From Candidatus Zhuqueibacterota bacterium (GTDB taxonomy: Bacteria; Zhuqueibacterota; Zhuqueibacteria; Residuimicrobiales; Krinioviventaceae), in assembly GCA_016934825.1 (NCBI GenBank), contig JAFGSB010000077.1, positions 1 to 64,000 on the forward strand: a DNA stretch of 64,000 bases, in the 5' to 3' direction. The notes below the pieces were generated by a model. The model made no database searches, was not told the DNA's origin, and saw only the letters and a program-made list of their open reading frames with translations. The stretch's first letter is position 1. Every line of letters starts with the position of its first letter. Positions 45,932 through 55,926 of this stretch are shown here, in pieces. A program made the position numbers and the translations under genes.

Positions 45932-47941
45932 ATGATACCGAATTTTGAGACGAAAGAAGATTATAATATATCACCTTTTACAGGGTGGACCCGTACTAAA
46001 TGGGAAGAGTTGGCCGAAAAAATGATTGTCGGATTACAACCTTTTGTTACGCCGGGAAAGGGCGGACTTGCCTTACCAAACCCGGTGCGTTGGATGGATG
46101 CTTTTTTGCCGGAACCGGAAAAAATGCAGAGTTTTTACTGGCTGGAAGGATATACACGCACGCGTGTTTTACTTGCCTCCTGGATGGCCGGGACCGGGAA
46201 ACAGACAATTATTTCGGGCGGCAAAACAATAAATATCCTTGACCAGTTTATAGAAGGACTGCTTTCCGCTTCCGATCCCTCTCATGAAGAATTTATCGGT
46301 GATCGTTATGGGAACAATCAATGGATTGCTGAGACATCGGCTGTTGCTCTGGCGATATATCTCGCAAAAGATTTGATATGGCCCAAATTGTCCGTAAAAC
46401 AACAACAGCAAATCGTCTCCTGGCTGATTACTGCCACGGGAAAACAAATTCCCAATAATAACTGGTATACGTTTGTCGCAAATCTGCATTACGCTTTAAA
46501 AGCACTCGGAGAAAAGTACGATAAAAAAGAACTTGATTTTTGTATGAATAAAATTGAGGGTTTTTATCTCGGGGACGGCTGGTTTATGGATGGTGATGCA
46601 AGCCGTGGTTTTTCCGTAGAACAATACAATGCATGGGGATTTCATTATTTTTTACCCGCTTATGTATACATGGGTGAGGAAGATCAAACCCGAAAGACCT
46701 GGATCATCGAGTGCCTGCGGAATTTTGTGGTGAATTATGAACGGTTTTTGGGCGCCAACGGTTCAATCGCCATGTGGGGCCGGTCCTGGGCTTATCGACC
46801 CGCGCTCACTGTACCGTTTATCTGGGCGGAAATACTTGGAGTTTCGCCGATACCATCCGGCGAAACCCGGCGGCTGGTTTCGGGACAGATGAATTATTAT
46901 TTAAACCATGATTATTTCTATGACAATATGACGCCGACCATGGGCTATACCGGTGAAAATCTGCAATTGATCGATCCATACAGTCAATACGGTTCGCCCT
47001 ATTGGGGAAGCGGTGTATTTCTCAATTTATTACTCAAGCCCGACCATCCTTTTTGGACGGAGAAAGAAAAACCCCTGCCCGTTGAGCGGGAAAGTTATTG
47101 CTTCGCAGATCGTACCATAGGAGTACTTGTAGCCGGCAATCATGAGTCAGGAGAGGTGCAATTAATCAACCACCGGCTATGGCATCAAAAGGAGGGTCCG
47201 GGTACAAAATATGCCAAAAAATATACCAATTTTGCCTACTCGACTGATTTCGGGATCGATTTAAAACGGACCGAAAACGGCTACAACTGCGACAATATGC
47301 TGTCCGTTTCACCCGACGGCGTGAAATTTTCCCAGCGTATCATCCCACATTTTATAAAGATTGATGAGGGGTACGCCGCCAGTTATCATTATCCGTTAGC
47401 TGGATTTCCATTTATTGCCGATGATAACAGCAAAACATTTTCCGCTGATAAGAAAATAGAAATCCCGGAGGATAACTCTGTTAAAGTGACTACCCAGACT
47501 TTAATTAAATTTTTTCTGCAAATACGTGTTCATACACTGGAGACGGAACGGGAACTTGAGGTTGTTCGGGAAGGAGGATTTGCGTTGAATTATTCCGATA
47601 ATCCTCCGCAACAACTCCTAAATGAAATGTCCGTCGGTTTCTGGAAAAATGGACGCGGTTCTTTTGTTAAAGGTTTATGGGGTTTTGATGGGGTCGGGAA
47701 AAACGGTGAAAATAAGGGTGATAATAATTCCAATACACTGAACGGGTTCTCAATAACACCTGTTGTGACAAAAGGACAAATCGAACCGGGCAAACATATA
47801 TTTGTCAGTCTGGTTGGAACATGGTTTGGTCCTGAATCAATTTTGTATGACAAATTAAATGTTGTTAAAAGTACTATAGTGGAAAACGGCAGAGTGGTTG
47901 TTAATTTTTCCGATGATACGGTTTACGTATTCACAGTTTAA
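45932..47941 (+). CDS. DUF2264 family protein 1 (possible GH154-type uronidase)
   Basis: A 669-residue protein with no signal peptide. The N-terminal ~390 residues are an alpha/alpha-toroid of the DUF2264 type (FTGWTRTKWEEL, GNNQWIAETSAVALAIYLAK, NNWYTFVANLHYALKALG, DGWFMDGDASRGFSVEQYNA, GRSWAYRPALTVPFIWAEI), followed by a beta-rich region. DUF2264 proteins are recurrent in sugar loci, and to my knowledge some are classified with GH154, which includes glucuronidase activity. A cytoplasmic uronide hydrolase acting on products imported by the adjacent symporter fits the context. The second copy is at 49,665. Confidence 0.78.
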   Translation: MIPNFETKEDYNISPFTGWTRTKWEELAEKMIVGLQPFVTPGKGGLALPNPVRWMDAFLPEPEKMQSFYWLEGYTRTRVLLASWMAGTGKQTIISGGKTINILDQFIEGLLSASDPSHEEFIGDRYGNNQWIAETSAVALAIYLAKDLIWPKLSVKQQQQIVSWLITATGKQIPNNNWYTFVANLHYALKALGEKYDKKELDFCMNKIEGFYLGDGWFMDGDASRGFSVEQYNAWGFHYFLPAYVYMGEEDQTRKTWIIECLRNFVVNYERFLGANGSIAMWGRSWAYRPALTVPFIWAEILGVSPIPSGETRRLVSGQMNYYLNHDYFYDNMTPTMGYTGENLQLIDPYSQYGSPYWGSGVFLNLLLKPDHPFWTEKEKPLPVERESYCFADRTIGVLVAGNHESGEVQLINHRLWHQKEGPGTKYAKKYTNFAYSTDFGIDLKRTENGYNCDNMLSVSPDGVKFSQRIIPHFIKIDEGYAASYHYPLAGFPFIADDNSKTFSADKKIEIPEDNSVKVTTQTLIKFFLQIRVHTLETERELEVVREGGFALNYSDNPPQQLLNEMSVGFWKNGRGSFVKGLWGFDGVGKNGENKGDNNSNTLNGFSITPVVTKGQIEPGKHIFVSLVGTWFGPESILYDKLNVVKSTIVENGRVVVNFSDDTVYVFTV

Positions 47942-47956
47942 AATAGGAGATTATAA

Positions 47957-49672
47957 ATGCCGAAATTATGGTTTATTGATTATGCGGTAATGGGATTTCA
48001 TTTACTGATGATGGTTGGAATTGGATTGTTTTTTTATCGATATGTAAAAAGTGCAAACGATTTTTTCAAAAGCAGCAATCGATTACCGTGGTGGGTTGCC
48101 GGGCTGTCCTGTTTTATGAGTAATTTCAGCGCCTGGACATTTACCGGGGGAGCTGGAAAAATTTATGAGAGCGGCGTTTCCGGCGCGGCAATACTCTGGG
48201 GAAGTTCTCTTGCCTTGCTGTTATCCTATTTTATTTTTGCTAAATTATGGCGAAGAAGCCGGGTCATGACCATAATGCAATTTATGAGTGAACGTTATAA
48301 TGACTCCACCCATCAACTTTATTGCTGGCTTTATGTGCTGATGAAATGGTTTATCGTCGGTTTACAGTTGTTATCCACAGCCATTTTCGTCTCGGTTGCT
48401 ATTGGTGTTGATGTTCGGATAGTTGTTGTGGTTGCCGGCCTGACCATGCTGAGTTACTCTGTACTGTCCGGTTTGTGGGGTGTATCCACAAATGATACGC
48501 TGCAGTTTATCATTGTGTTTTCGGCGACGATTGTAGCAGCACCGCTGAGTCTGAGAGCTGTCGGCGGAATCGGAGAACTGGTCAGCAAAGTACCTGAGGG
48601 GTATTTTTCACTGGGTTACGGGGATACCAGTACATTTTTTATCATTGGCTGGACGCTGTTGATGTTTTATGGCAATAATTCTAACGCTACGGTGCAGCGT
48701 TATTTTAGCGTGAAAGACGAAACCGCGGCAAAGCGGGTTGCTTTAACCGCTGCATTGTTGTTTTTTGTCGGTGTGGCAATCTGGATGCTGCCTTCTATGG
48801 CGGCCCGTGTACTCTACCCGGATATGACCGGGATCGTTGAAGGCTTGAAAAATCCATCTGAAGCCGCTTTTGTGGTAATGTGTATGAAAGTGCTGCCGCA
48901 CGGTCTGATAGGTTTACTGCTGGCGGCCGTCTTTGCGGCGACAATGTCCTCGTTGGATTCAAGTTACAATGTTATGGGGGCCGTAATTGTTAAAGATGTT
49001 TATAATAAATTGATCAATCCAAAAGCTTCCGCCAGACGACTTTTACTGGTAAGCAGAATAACAATCATTGTCATAGGGATTTCAGCCACATTGCTGGCAT
49101 TGTACCTTACATCCCATGAAGGGGGTGTGTTTGGAGTGATGAAAGATATTTCCCAGGTCATTACCGTACCCGTGGCTACCGCTGTTTTGTTGGGACTGGT
49201 TATTCGCAAAACACCCCCCTGGACAGCAGTTTTTTCTTTTGTTATTACGTTTATTGTTGCTTATACAACCCGGTTTGTTTATAATTTACCATTGGGATGG
49301 CAGGCGCTTGCTGTTGTGGGCACATCCTTAACCAGTTTTATTGTCCCGCGGATTTTCTGGAACAGAACACCCCAAAAAGACAGGGACCGCATCGATGGTT
49401 TTTTCCAAAAACTGGATACTCCTATTGATGTGGCAACCGAATTATCCGAGGCTGTGGCAACCGACGCGTTGTCCATGCTGCGTGTCGTGGGTGTGTTGGT
49501 TTTTGGCGTGGGTTTTATTATCATGGTCCCGACTATTTTTCTGAAAGAAACATTATCCATATATATTGCGCTTGGTGAAGGGGGATTTCTTGTGTTATTG
49601 GGTATTATCATGTTTGTTAAGGGTAAACGGAAAATTGTTGAAATTGAAATGGCATCAGCAAATGATGAATGA
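47957..49672 (+). CDS. Sodium:solute symporter family (SSS) transporter
   Basis: A 571-residue inner-membrane protein with about 13-14 predicted hydrophobic segments, beginning VMGFHLLMMVGIGLFFY and including FMSNFSAWTFTGGAG, a region typical of SSS/SglT-like sodium:solute symporters. It probably imports mono- or oligosaccharides or uronides released in the periplasm. It starts 15 bases after the first DUF2264 gene (AGGAG upstream) and its stop overlaps the start of the second, so all three are likely translated together. Confidence 0.88.
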   Translation: MPKLWFIDYAVMGFHLLMMVGIGLFFYRYVKSANDFFKSSNRLPWWVAGLSCFMSNFSAWTFTGGAGKIYESGVSGAAILWGSSLALLLSYFIFAKLWRRSRVMTIMQFMSERYNDSTHQLYCWLYVLMKWFIVGLQLLSTAIFVSVAIGVDVRIVVVVAGLTMLSYSVLSGLWGVSTNDTLQFIIVFSATIVAAPLSLRAVGGIGELVSKVPEGYFSLGYGDTSTFFIIGWTLLMFYGNNSNATVQRYFSVKDETAAKRVALTAALLFFVGVAIWMLPSMAARVLYPDMTGIVEGLKNPSEAAFVVMCMKVLPHGLIGLLLAAVFAATMSSLDSSYNVMGAVIVKDVYNKLINPKASARRLLLVSRITIIVIGISATLLALYLTSHEGGVFGVMKDISQVITVPVATAVLLGLVIRKTPPWTAVFSFVITFIVAYTTRFVYNLPLGWQALAVVGTSLTSFIVPRIFWNRTPQKDRDRIDGFFQKLDTPIDVATELSEAVATDALSMLRVVGVLVFGVGFIIMVPTIFLKETLSIYIALGEGGFLVLLGIIMFVKGKRKIVEIEMASANDE

Positions 49673-51668
49673 AAGAATTGAAAGCATCATGACAACCAGA
49701 ATGAAAAAAAACTATGCACCCAATTCTCTTTATACGGGTTGGGATTATAATGACTGGCAGAATGTTGTAACCCAAATGTTACAAAATGTATATCCCCATC
49801 TGTCGGCTGGTAAAGCGCTTGTCCGTTTTTCCGGTGCCCGACCGAGTATATACGGTCCGTTATCCGATATGGTAGAAGGTTTTGCGCGAACATTCCTGCT
49901 TGTCGGTTTCTGGCTTTCCCAACGCGATAACGGATTCATGGAATTAAATGAGAATAAAAAAATAAACTGGGCAGATATTTATCGCGAAGGAATAGTAAAC
50001 GGCACGAATCAAAATCACCCGGAATACTGGGGCGAAATTTACGGCAAACATCAGTATATGGTGGAAGCGGCTTCAATAGCCGTCGGTCTGTATTTTTCCA
50101 AACATCTTATCTGGAACGAATTGACGAATCAACAAAAGCAGCAGATCGGCAACTGGTTTCGCCATATACTTCGATTTCCATTTGAAGATAAAAACTGGGT
50201 GCTTTTTAATGTTATAATTAATTCATTTTTAAAATCTGTAAATCAGGAATTCTACCAGGATCAGATAGATTTTTATCTGCAACGTTACGACTCTTATTAT
50301 GAAGCGGATGGCTGGTACAGGGATGGAATTGCCCGGCAATTTGATTATTACAACCCCTGGGCACTGCATTTTTATCCTCATTTGTGGAGTGAAATGGAGC
50401 CTGACAAAACCCGGCCCGAACTTGTTGAAATATTCCGGCAGCGCAGTAAAAAGTTCCTCAGAAATTTTAGTTATTACTTTAGCAGTGATACTTCTCATCC
50501 GGCATTTGGCCGGTCAATAATTTATCGCTGCGCCCTGACGGTAGCACCGATAATGGGAATATGGAAAAATTTCTCTCCTCTTTCCCCTGGACAAACACGC
50601 CGGTTATGCAGCCAGAGTTTGAAATATTTTTTTGAAAAAAATTTTTTTGATAAGGATGGCAGCGTGCCCCTGGGCTGGACCGGTAAATTTGTACCAATGG
50701 CTGAAAATTACAGCGGTCCGGCTTCTCCCCTTTGGCTGAATAAAATTTTTGCCGCTTTTCTAATGCCGGAGAATCATGCTTTCTGGAAGTCTGTGGAGGC
50801 CCCGCTGCCGATCGATATGAAAGATTATTGTATCTGTGAAAAAACTCCGGGATTTCTCATCCAGGGACACAAAAGTACCGGACATGTTCAATTGATCAAC
50901 CAGGGCAGCGATTCCTGGGTTAACAGTCCGACAAACTGGAAGAACCCGGCTTCCGATTTTCACTATTTAAAGTTTGCCTATTCCAGTCACCTGTTACACG
51001 ATATCGGCCAGACTGATGACGGACTCGTCTGTGGTAATATGATCAGTCTTTATGAAGAAAAACGCGGTTTCAGTCACAGAGAACGTGTGTATCCCCTTTA
51101 TATTGAGAAAAATGTTGCCGTTTCTTATCATTATCCATTTGGCGAAGCATACGGTATGAAGCGGGATGACCGAATAGAAACGGCCATTATTATGAAAAGC
51201 GATCATCAAATTCGTATTCACTGGGTGGTCAGCCCGAACCGGCCACTTGTTTACGAAGGCGGGTATCCATTGACTTTTAACGATGATTTGCCTGTCATCA
51301 CGCAGGGTGAAAACTGGATAAATGTGCAAACACAAAGCGGACAATGCTGCATCCGTGGATTATCGGGATATAATGAGGTGGGTACGAGTGTGGCAAAGGA
51401 TGTAAATCCCCTCGGAAAATATTCCTGCCTGCCATACGTGAAACTGAGTGAGCCGGTTTTAGCCCAAAAAATAGTAGTATGTGAGCTTATTGCACGTCCG
51501 GCCTACTTTGATGTGAATACTGAATTATCCCTGGTCAGCAAATGCTGTGTTAACAACAGGAAAGTTACAGTAACTTTTGCAGACGGCGATTCTATAACGG
51601 TCAATTTGGGCGGTGTGGACGCGAATAAAAGAAAAGTGGTGTGGGGAAAGAAAAAAAACAATGAATAA
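49665..51668 (+). CDS. DUF2264 family protein 2
   Basis: A 667-residue cytoplasmic DUF2264 protein, almost the same length as the copy at 45,932 but clearly divergent. Shared motifs include YTGWDYNDWQ, DGWYRDGIARQFDYYNPWAL, GRSIIYRCALTV, LGWTGKF and the C-terminal beta-rich half. ATG 49,665 overlaps the symporter stop by 8 bases; ATG 49,662 and 49,689 are alternatives. The divergence suggests different linkage or residue specificity from its partner. Possible uronidase as for the first copy. Confidence 0.75.
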   Translation: MNERIESIMTTRMKKNYAPNSLYTGWDYNDWQNVVTQMLQNVYPHLSAGKALVRFSGARPSIYGPLSDMVEGFARTFLLVGFWLSQRDNGFMELNENKKINWADIYREGIVNGTNQNHPEYWGEIYGKHQYMVEAASIAVGLYFSKHLIWNELTNQQKQQIGNWFRHILRFPFEDKNWVLFNVIINSFLKSVNQEFYQDQIDFYLQRYDSYYEADGWYRDGIARQFDYYNPWALHFYPHLWSEMEPDKTRPELVEIFRQRSKKFLRNFSYYFSSDTSHPAFGRSIIYRCALTVAPIMGIWKNFSPLSPGQTRRLCSQSLKYFFEKNFFDKDGSVPLGWTGKFVPMAENYSGPASPLWLNKIFAAFLMPENHAFWKSVEAPLPIDMKDYCICEKTPGFLIQGHKSTGHVQLINQGSDSWVNSPTNWKNPASDFHYLKFAYSSHLLHDIGQTDDGLVCGNMISLYEEKRGFSHRERVYPLYIEKNVAVSYHYPFGEAYGMKRDDRIETAIIMKSDHQIRIHWVVSPNRPLVYEGGYPLTFNDDLPVITQGENWINVQTQSGQCCIRGLSGYNEVGTSVAKDVNPLGKYSCLPYVKLSEPVLAQKIVVCELIARPAYFDVNTELSLVSKCCVNNRKVTVTFADGDSITVNLGGVDANKRKVVWGKKKNNE

Positions 51669-51806
51669 AATTAATATCGGGAAATTTGAGTGAATATTAC
51701 TGAATACATCCTGGTTTTCTGAAAACTAATCAGGTTCAGTTTTAAAATTCCGGTATGTCTATATAGTACTAAAAGTGAAAAACTTAATCTAATGTGGAGT
51801 GATATA

Positions 51807-53864
51807 ATGAAACATTTTTTAAAATTTTTGATTCTGATTATCATTGTTTTGTGGAATATTCCACAATCGCTATTCAGTAAGGGCCCCAACCTGGTTCCAA
51901 ATCCAGGTTTTGAACGGGTGACACTGTCCGTTCCTCCTATTAATTTTATGCCGGCGCGCGCCGCGACGGATGACGACCCGGATGAATACAAGGTCAATAT
52001 CCCCGACGGATGGAATATTGTAAGCGCTTATTCGAGGGGTTATTTACCCCGGGAACAGGGATGGGGCGTTGCGGATGTCGCCTATACCGGGGAACACAGC
52101 ATATTCTTATCTGATGCGCCCGCATTTCCCGCATGGTACTCTGCGGATTTTGCTATTGAACCCAATACCGCTTATCTTGCCCGGGCATTTATTGAGGCAA
52201 ACGGTATGCGATACCATGATTTTGCCAGGATTATTTTTTCAATCCTTGATGCGGAGGGTGATTGTTTGGGGTATGAGCAGATCGTGTCCGCGCGTTCCGA
52301 AGATCGGAATATTCGATCCGACGATTTTGGAAAAACCGAATGGCGGAACAAGGAGGTATATATCCGTCCGCGGGATGGCCAGGCTAAAATGCGCATAATT
52401 ATTCGATTGTTCAATACCGGCATAGTGTACCTGGATGACATCTCTGTTTGTTCGTTGACGCCGCAGGAGGCCGCCGAACTGGAACCGCCGTATAACCAAA
52501 AAACACCCGTACTGAATACGGTCAATGAACAGCGCCGCATTAAAGCATCCGGATTCTATCGTGTAGAAAATGTTGATGGTGTCTGGTGGCTTGTTGACCC
52601 GGAGGGTCTTTTGACCTGGAGTATCGGTGTGCAGAGTATCGGTAATATTTTATGGGAAAATCCGGCGCTGTCCAAAATTGTTGAGGAAACATACGGCGGT
52701 AACCAGTCTTTTTATATGGAAGATCAGATACCCCGGCTGAGAAAATGGAATTTTACAACGGGCGGTTCATGGTCCGGTCCCGCATTTTATGAATTGAATA
52801 ATCGGCTGATTCAAAAAGGGGAAAAACCTTTTCCGTCTTTCCATTTTATTGGATTTACTACGGTCGGCGACCAGGAATTCACCGTCCGAAACCGGGAAGG
52901 TATGGTCAACGATTTTGGCGAACATGCCATGGTAGACCCTTTTAATCCAAAATGGCGGGAACAGGCTGAAAAAAAAGTTAAAGAGCTGACCTCCCTGTAC
53001 CATGGGGTACCCTGGCTTGTCGGTTATTTTGTTGATAATGAGATCAATATGAGAAATCTCACCCGATATCTGCATAGCACCTATTGCAGGCAGGAACTTG
53101 TTCAATTTTTACAGTCACAATATAAAAATAATATAAAACAATTGAATAAAAAATGGTCGAATGACGATCAGAAATATCAATATCAGGATTTCAGTGAAAT
53201 CGGTGATAATATTCCGGATCAGAATCCCTCGCCCAACGCGGAAGATGACCTCAAATTGTTTGTTCGTCATTTGATGGAAACCTATATTAATTTTACAGTC
53301 AATATCATTCAAAAATATGACAAGGACCATTTAATCATTAGTAATCGTTTCGCTTTGGGAACGAAAATCCGGGCACTGGGTGAGATCGGTGGTTTTGTGG
53401 ACCTGTTCGACAAATACGATATTATCTGTACCAATCTGTACGCCGAATCGGGCGGTTCCTATACGCCGGACCAGATGGCCCTGCTGCAGTATTTATATGA
53501 TAATACCAAACGTCCCTTGTTGATCGGTGAATTTTCTTTTCACGCAAACGAATCGAATATCCCGCTTGACCGGTGGGGGGGGAAAGTTGTCTCGACGATG
53601 AAAGAGCGCGGAGAAGCCTATAACCGAACATTAATGTCCTGGGCATATCTGCCGTACATGGTTGGCGCCCATTTTTATAAATGGGGAAACGGTTATGGAC
53701 CTGTCGGGCGCTACCGCGGACGCAATGCAGGAATTATTAACGATCAAAATGAACCCTATCAGCCATTTGTTGATATGATGAGCCAAACCAATTATAATGT
53801 GCTGCATAGCGTACGTAAGGCCGGCGGTACGGTAAGAGATTTTGAATACGAGAATGAGAAGTAA
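51807..53864 (+). CDS. GH50-like (clan GH-A) glycoside hydrolase with N-terminal CBM-like domain
   Basis: A 685-residue exported enzyme. The signal peptide (about 1-29) is followed by a CBM4/9-like jelly roll (about 30-225: NLVPNPGFERVTLS ... IVYLDDISVCS) and a TIM barrel opening with DGVWWLVDPEGLLTWSIGVQ, as in agarase-like GH50/GH42 relatives. Glu412 (YFVDNEIN) and Glu575 (LIGEFSFHA) fit the acid/base and nucleophile of clan GH-A. It could cleave a beta-galactoside, but agarase activity cannot be concluded. GGAG lies 9 bases before ATG 51,807. It is an exported protein placed among cytoplasmic ones. Confidence 0.75.
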   Translation: MKHFLKFLILIIIVLWNIPQSLFSKGPNLVPNPGFERVTLSVPPINFMPARAATDDDPDEYKVNIPDGWNIVSAYSRGYLPREQGWGVADVAYTGEHSIFLSDAPAFPAWYSADFAIEPNTAYLARAFIEANGMRYHDFARIIFSILDAEGDCLGYEQIVSARSEDRNIRSDDFGKTEWRNKEVYIRPRDGQAKMRIIIRLFNTGIVYLDDISVCSLTPQEAAELEPPYNQKTPVLNTVNEQRRIKASGFYRVENVDGVWWLVDPEGLLTWSIGVQSIGNILWENPALSKIVEETYGGNQSFYMEDQIPRLRKWNFTTGGSWSGPAFYELNNRLIQKGEKPFPSFHFIGFTTVGDQEFTVRNREGMVNDFGEHAMVDPFNPKWREQAEKKVKELTSLYHGVPWLVGYFVDNEINMRNLTRYLHSTYCRQELVQFLQSQYKNNIKQLNKKWSNDDQKYQYQDFSEIGDNIPDQNPSPNAEDDLKLFVRHLMETYINFTVNIIQKYDKDHLIISNRFALGTKIRALGEIGGFVDLFDKYDIICTNLYAESGGSYTPDQMALLQYLYDNTKRPLLIGEFSFHANESNIPLDRWGGKVVSTMKERGEAYNRTLMSWAYLPYMVGAHFYKWGNGYGPVGRYRGRNAGIINDQNEPYQPFVDMMSQTNYNVLHSVRKAGGTVRDFEYENEK

Positions 53865-53905
53865 TTTGACGGCCCGCAGTATATCTGAATTTTTAAGGAG
53901 GTATT

Positions 53906-55654
53906 ATGAGTTTTGAACACAAAGATAAATGGATTGATAGTTTATTGGGAAAAATGACATTAGAACAAAAAGTGGGCCAATTGATGGTCTTTGGTTTTGC
54001 CGGACCGATAATCACACCCGACATTATAGAATTAATCCGTACTTACCATGTCGGTGGTTTCCGTATTTGTTTAAAGTTTAGAACCCAGACGCTTTTTCAT
54101 GATTTGAAACCGGGAACAACGCCCAACGAGAATATTATGCGGTCTCTGCATTACCCGGCCGGGTTAAACCGCGACTATGCTGATCCAAAACAATGTGTTT
54201 CCTGTTCGCCATCAGAATATGCACAGGTATTGAACCGGTTAAGAGATTACGCACTCGAAAATAATTTGGGAATCCCGCTGCATTTTACTATAGACCAGGA
54301 AGGGAACGGTTCCGATGATTTGATTAACGGACAGCGGTTATTTCCGAATCCGATGGGATTTACCGCCGCGGGTGATCCTGAATTAGCGTACAAAGCAGCC
54401 GTGAGTATCGCCAGACAGGCCCGGAGCATTGGCGCCAATATGATTCATTCGCCGGTGCTGGATGTCAATACAAATCCCCGGAATCCGGAAATCGGGCCGC
54501 GTGCGTATTCGGATGATCCTGAAGTGGTGGTTAGATATGCGTTGAAATCATTACAGGGTTTTAAGGAAAATGATATGATCGCTACCGGTAAACACTTCCC
54601 GGGCCGGGGTGAATCGATTACCGATGCACACTGGGAACTGCCTGTCGTGAAAGTCGATAAAAACACAATGTACGATATTCATCTTGCACCGTATAAAACT
54701 CTCATCAACGCCGGGTTACCGGCAATAATGGTCGCTCATAGTTGTTACCCGGCTCTGGGTAATCCAGATGAGCCATCAAGCACCTCTCCAAAAATTGTTA
54801 CGGAATTATTGCGGGAAGAATTGGGATTTAAGGGCGTCGTGACGACCGATAATATGATGATGGGGGGGATCATCCAGAAATTTGAGATGCGCGAAGCCAT
54901 TATCAGAGCGCTGATTGCCGGAAATGATTTGATACTGTGCCGCGATGAAAGTCCGCTTCGTATTCGTATCGTCGAGGCCGTTTTGGAAGCTGTTCGCAGC
55001 AAACGGCTGCCGGAAGCGGATGTGGATGAAAAGGTCAAACGGATCCTTGCAATGCGCTGGGATATGGGACTGGCTCAGAATGGCGGAAAAGTAGGTCCGC
55101 AAAAGGCCGATGAAGCGATAAATGATAAATTTGTCATAAACACCGCGATTGAGGCCGCGGAGAAAAGTGTTCTGGTGCTCAGGGATAAAGCCGGATTATT
55201 ACCACTCAACCCGGATAAAAAAGTCCTGCTGGTCGAACAGATTTTTTCCACCCATCAAATGGCGAACAATTTTTCATGTCACCCCGGTATGCTGTGGGAA
55301 GAAATGTGTGCTCTGTCTCCGAATGTCGGTTCGGTTGAGGTGCATAACATTCCGACTCAACAGGATCGCGAACGCATTAAAAGACGTATTCCCGAAGCCG
55401 AATTGATCGTCACAACGAATTATTATTATCACAAGGCCGCCGCTGCCATGACCGATTTGGTGCGCGAATTACATCAGTATGGCAAGCCGGTAATCGTCAT
55501 AACCAATAATCCGTTTGAACTGGCTTCACCGCCTGATTTCCCGACTGTAATTACAATATTTTCGGCAGGAAGCCGCGAAAACCTGCGGGCGGCGGTAAAA
55601 GTCGTTTATGGGCAATTGAAACCAACGGCGAAAATCCCGGTCCGTTTAAATTAA
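53906..55654 (+). CDS. GH3 family hydrolase (NagZ-like subgroup)
   Basis: A 582-residue protein without signal peptide. The TIM barrel opens with LGKMTLEQKVGQLMVFGF and contains TGKHFPGRGESITDAHWELP, with the Asp240-His242 dyad that serves as acid/base in NagZ-like GH3 enzymes, and nucleophile Asp315 in VVTTDNMMMGG. A C-terminal alpha/beta sandwich follows (about 400-580). This pattern indicates exo-acting beta-N-acetylglucosaminidase-like chemistry, although beta-glucosidase or phosphorylase-like activity cannot be excluded. Last gene of the block; AAGGAGG precedes the start and a strong terminator follows. Confidence 0.87.
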   Translation: MSFEHKDKWIDSLLGKMTLEQKVGQLMVFGFAGPIITPDIIELIRTYHVGGFRICLKFRTQTLFHDLKPGTTPNENIMRSLHYPAGLNRDYADPKQCVSCSPSEYAQVLNRLRDYALENNLGIPLHFTIDQEGNGSDDLINGQRLFPNPMGFTAAGDPELAYKAAVSIARQARSIGANMIHSPVLDVNTNPRNPEIGPRAYSDDPEVVVRYALKSLQGFKENDMIATGKHFPGRGESITDAHWELPVVKVDKNTMYDIHLAPYKTLINAGLPAIMVAHSCYPALGNPDEPSSTSPKIVTELLREELGFKGVVTTDNMMMGGIIQKFEMREAIIRALIAGNDLILCRDESPLRIRIVEAVLEAVRSKRLPEADVDEKVKRILAMRWDMGLAQNGGKVGPQKADEAINDKFVINTAIEAAEKSVLVLRDKAGLLPLNPDKKVLLVEQIFSTHQMANNFSCHPGMLWEEMCALSPNVGSVEVHNIPTQQDRERIKRRIPEAELIVTTNYYYHKAAAAMTDLVRELHQYGKPVIVITNNPFELASPPDFPTVITIFSAGSRENLRAAVKVVYGQLKPTAKIPVRLN

Positions 55655-55681
55655 AGTTTATGGAATTTTCCATAATCCTAT

Positions 55682-55723
55682 ATAAAACAACCTCATTTGC
55701 GACCGGGAATGAGGTTGTTTTAT
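55682..55723. terminator. Bidirectional rho-independent terminator
   Basis: A 16-bp stem (ATAAAACAACCTCATT with its complement) and 10-base loop lie 27 bases beyond the GH3 stop. The stem ends in A runs on one side and T runs on the other, so it can terminate both the + strand catabolic block and the - strand regulator operon, which converge here. The rest of 55,724-55,926 shows no gene. Confidence 0.92.
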
Positions 55724-55926
55724 TTATATTAAATAGAGGTATTCAAGCCGCCTGTAATGGATTTTATGACTGGACGGGCAATCCAAGCTTGTGAGATTAG
55801 AAAGGATAGAAAATTATATTTTATATTGGGATGTATTTTTTTATTGTGACTGTGGATTATGGAAAATATTCATCGGATAATAATCTTACAGAATATTCGC
55901 GAGACATTTAAAATTTTTTTACCGAA

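Noticed and set aside
51807-53864. Firm call as beta-agarase
   Set aside because: Clan GH-A residues and a GH50-like barrel opening are visible, but the rest of the locus does not look agar-specific and no agarase-defining residues could be verified.
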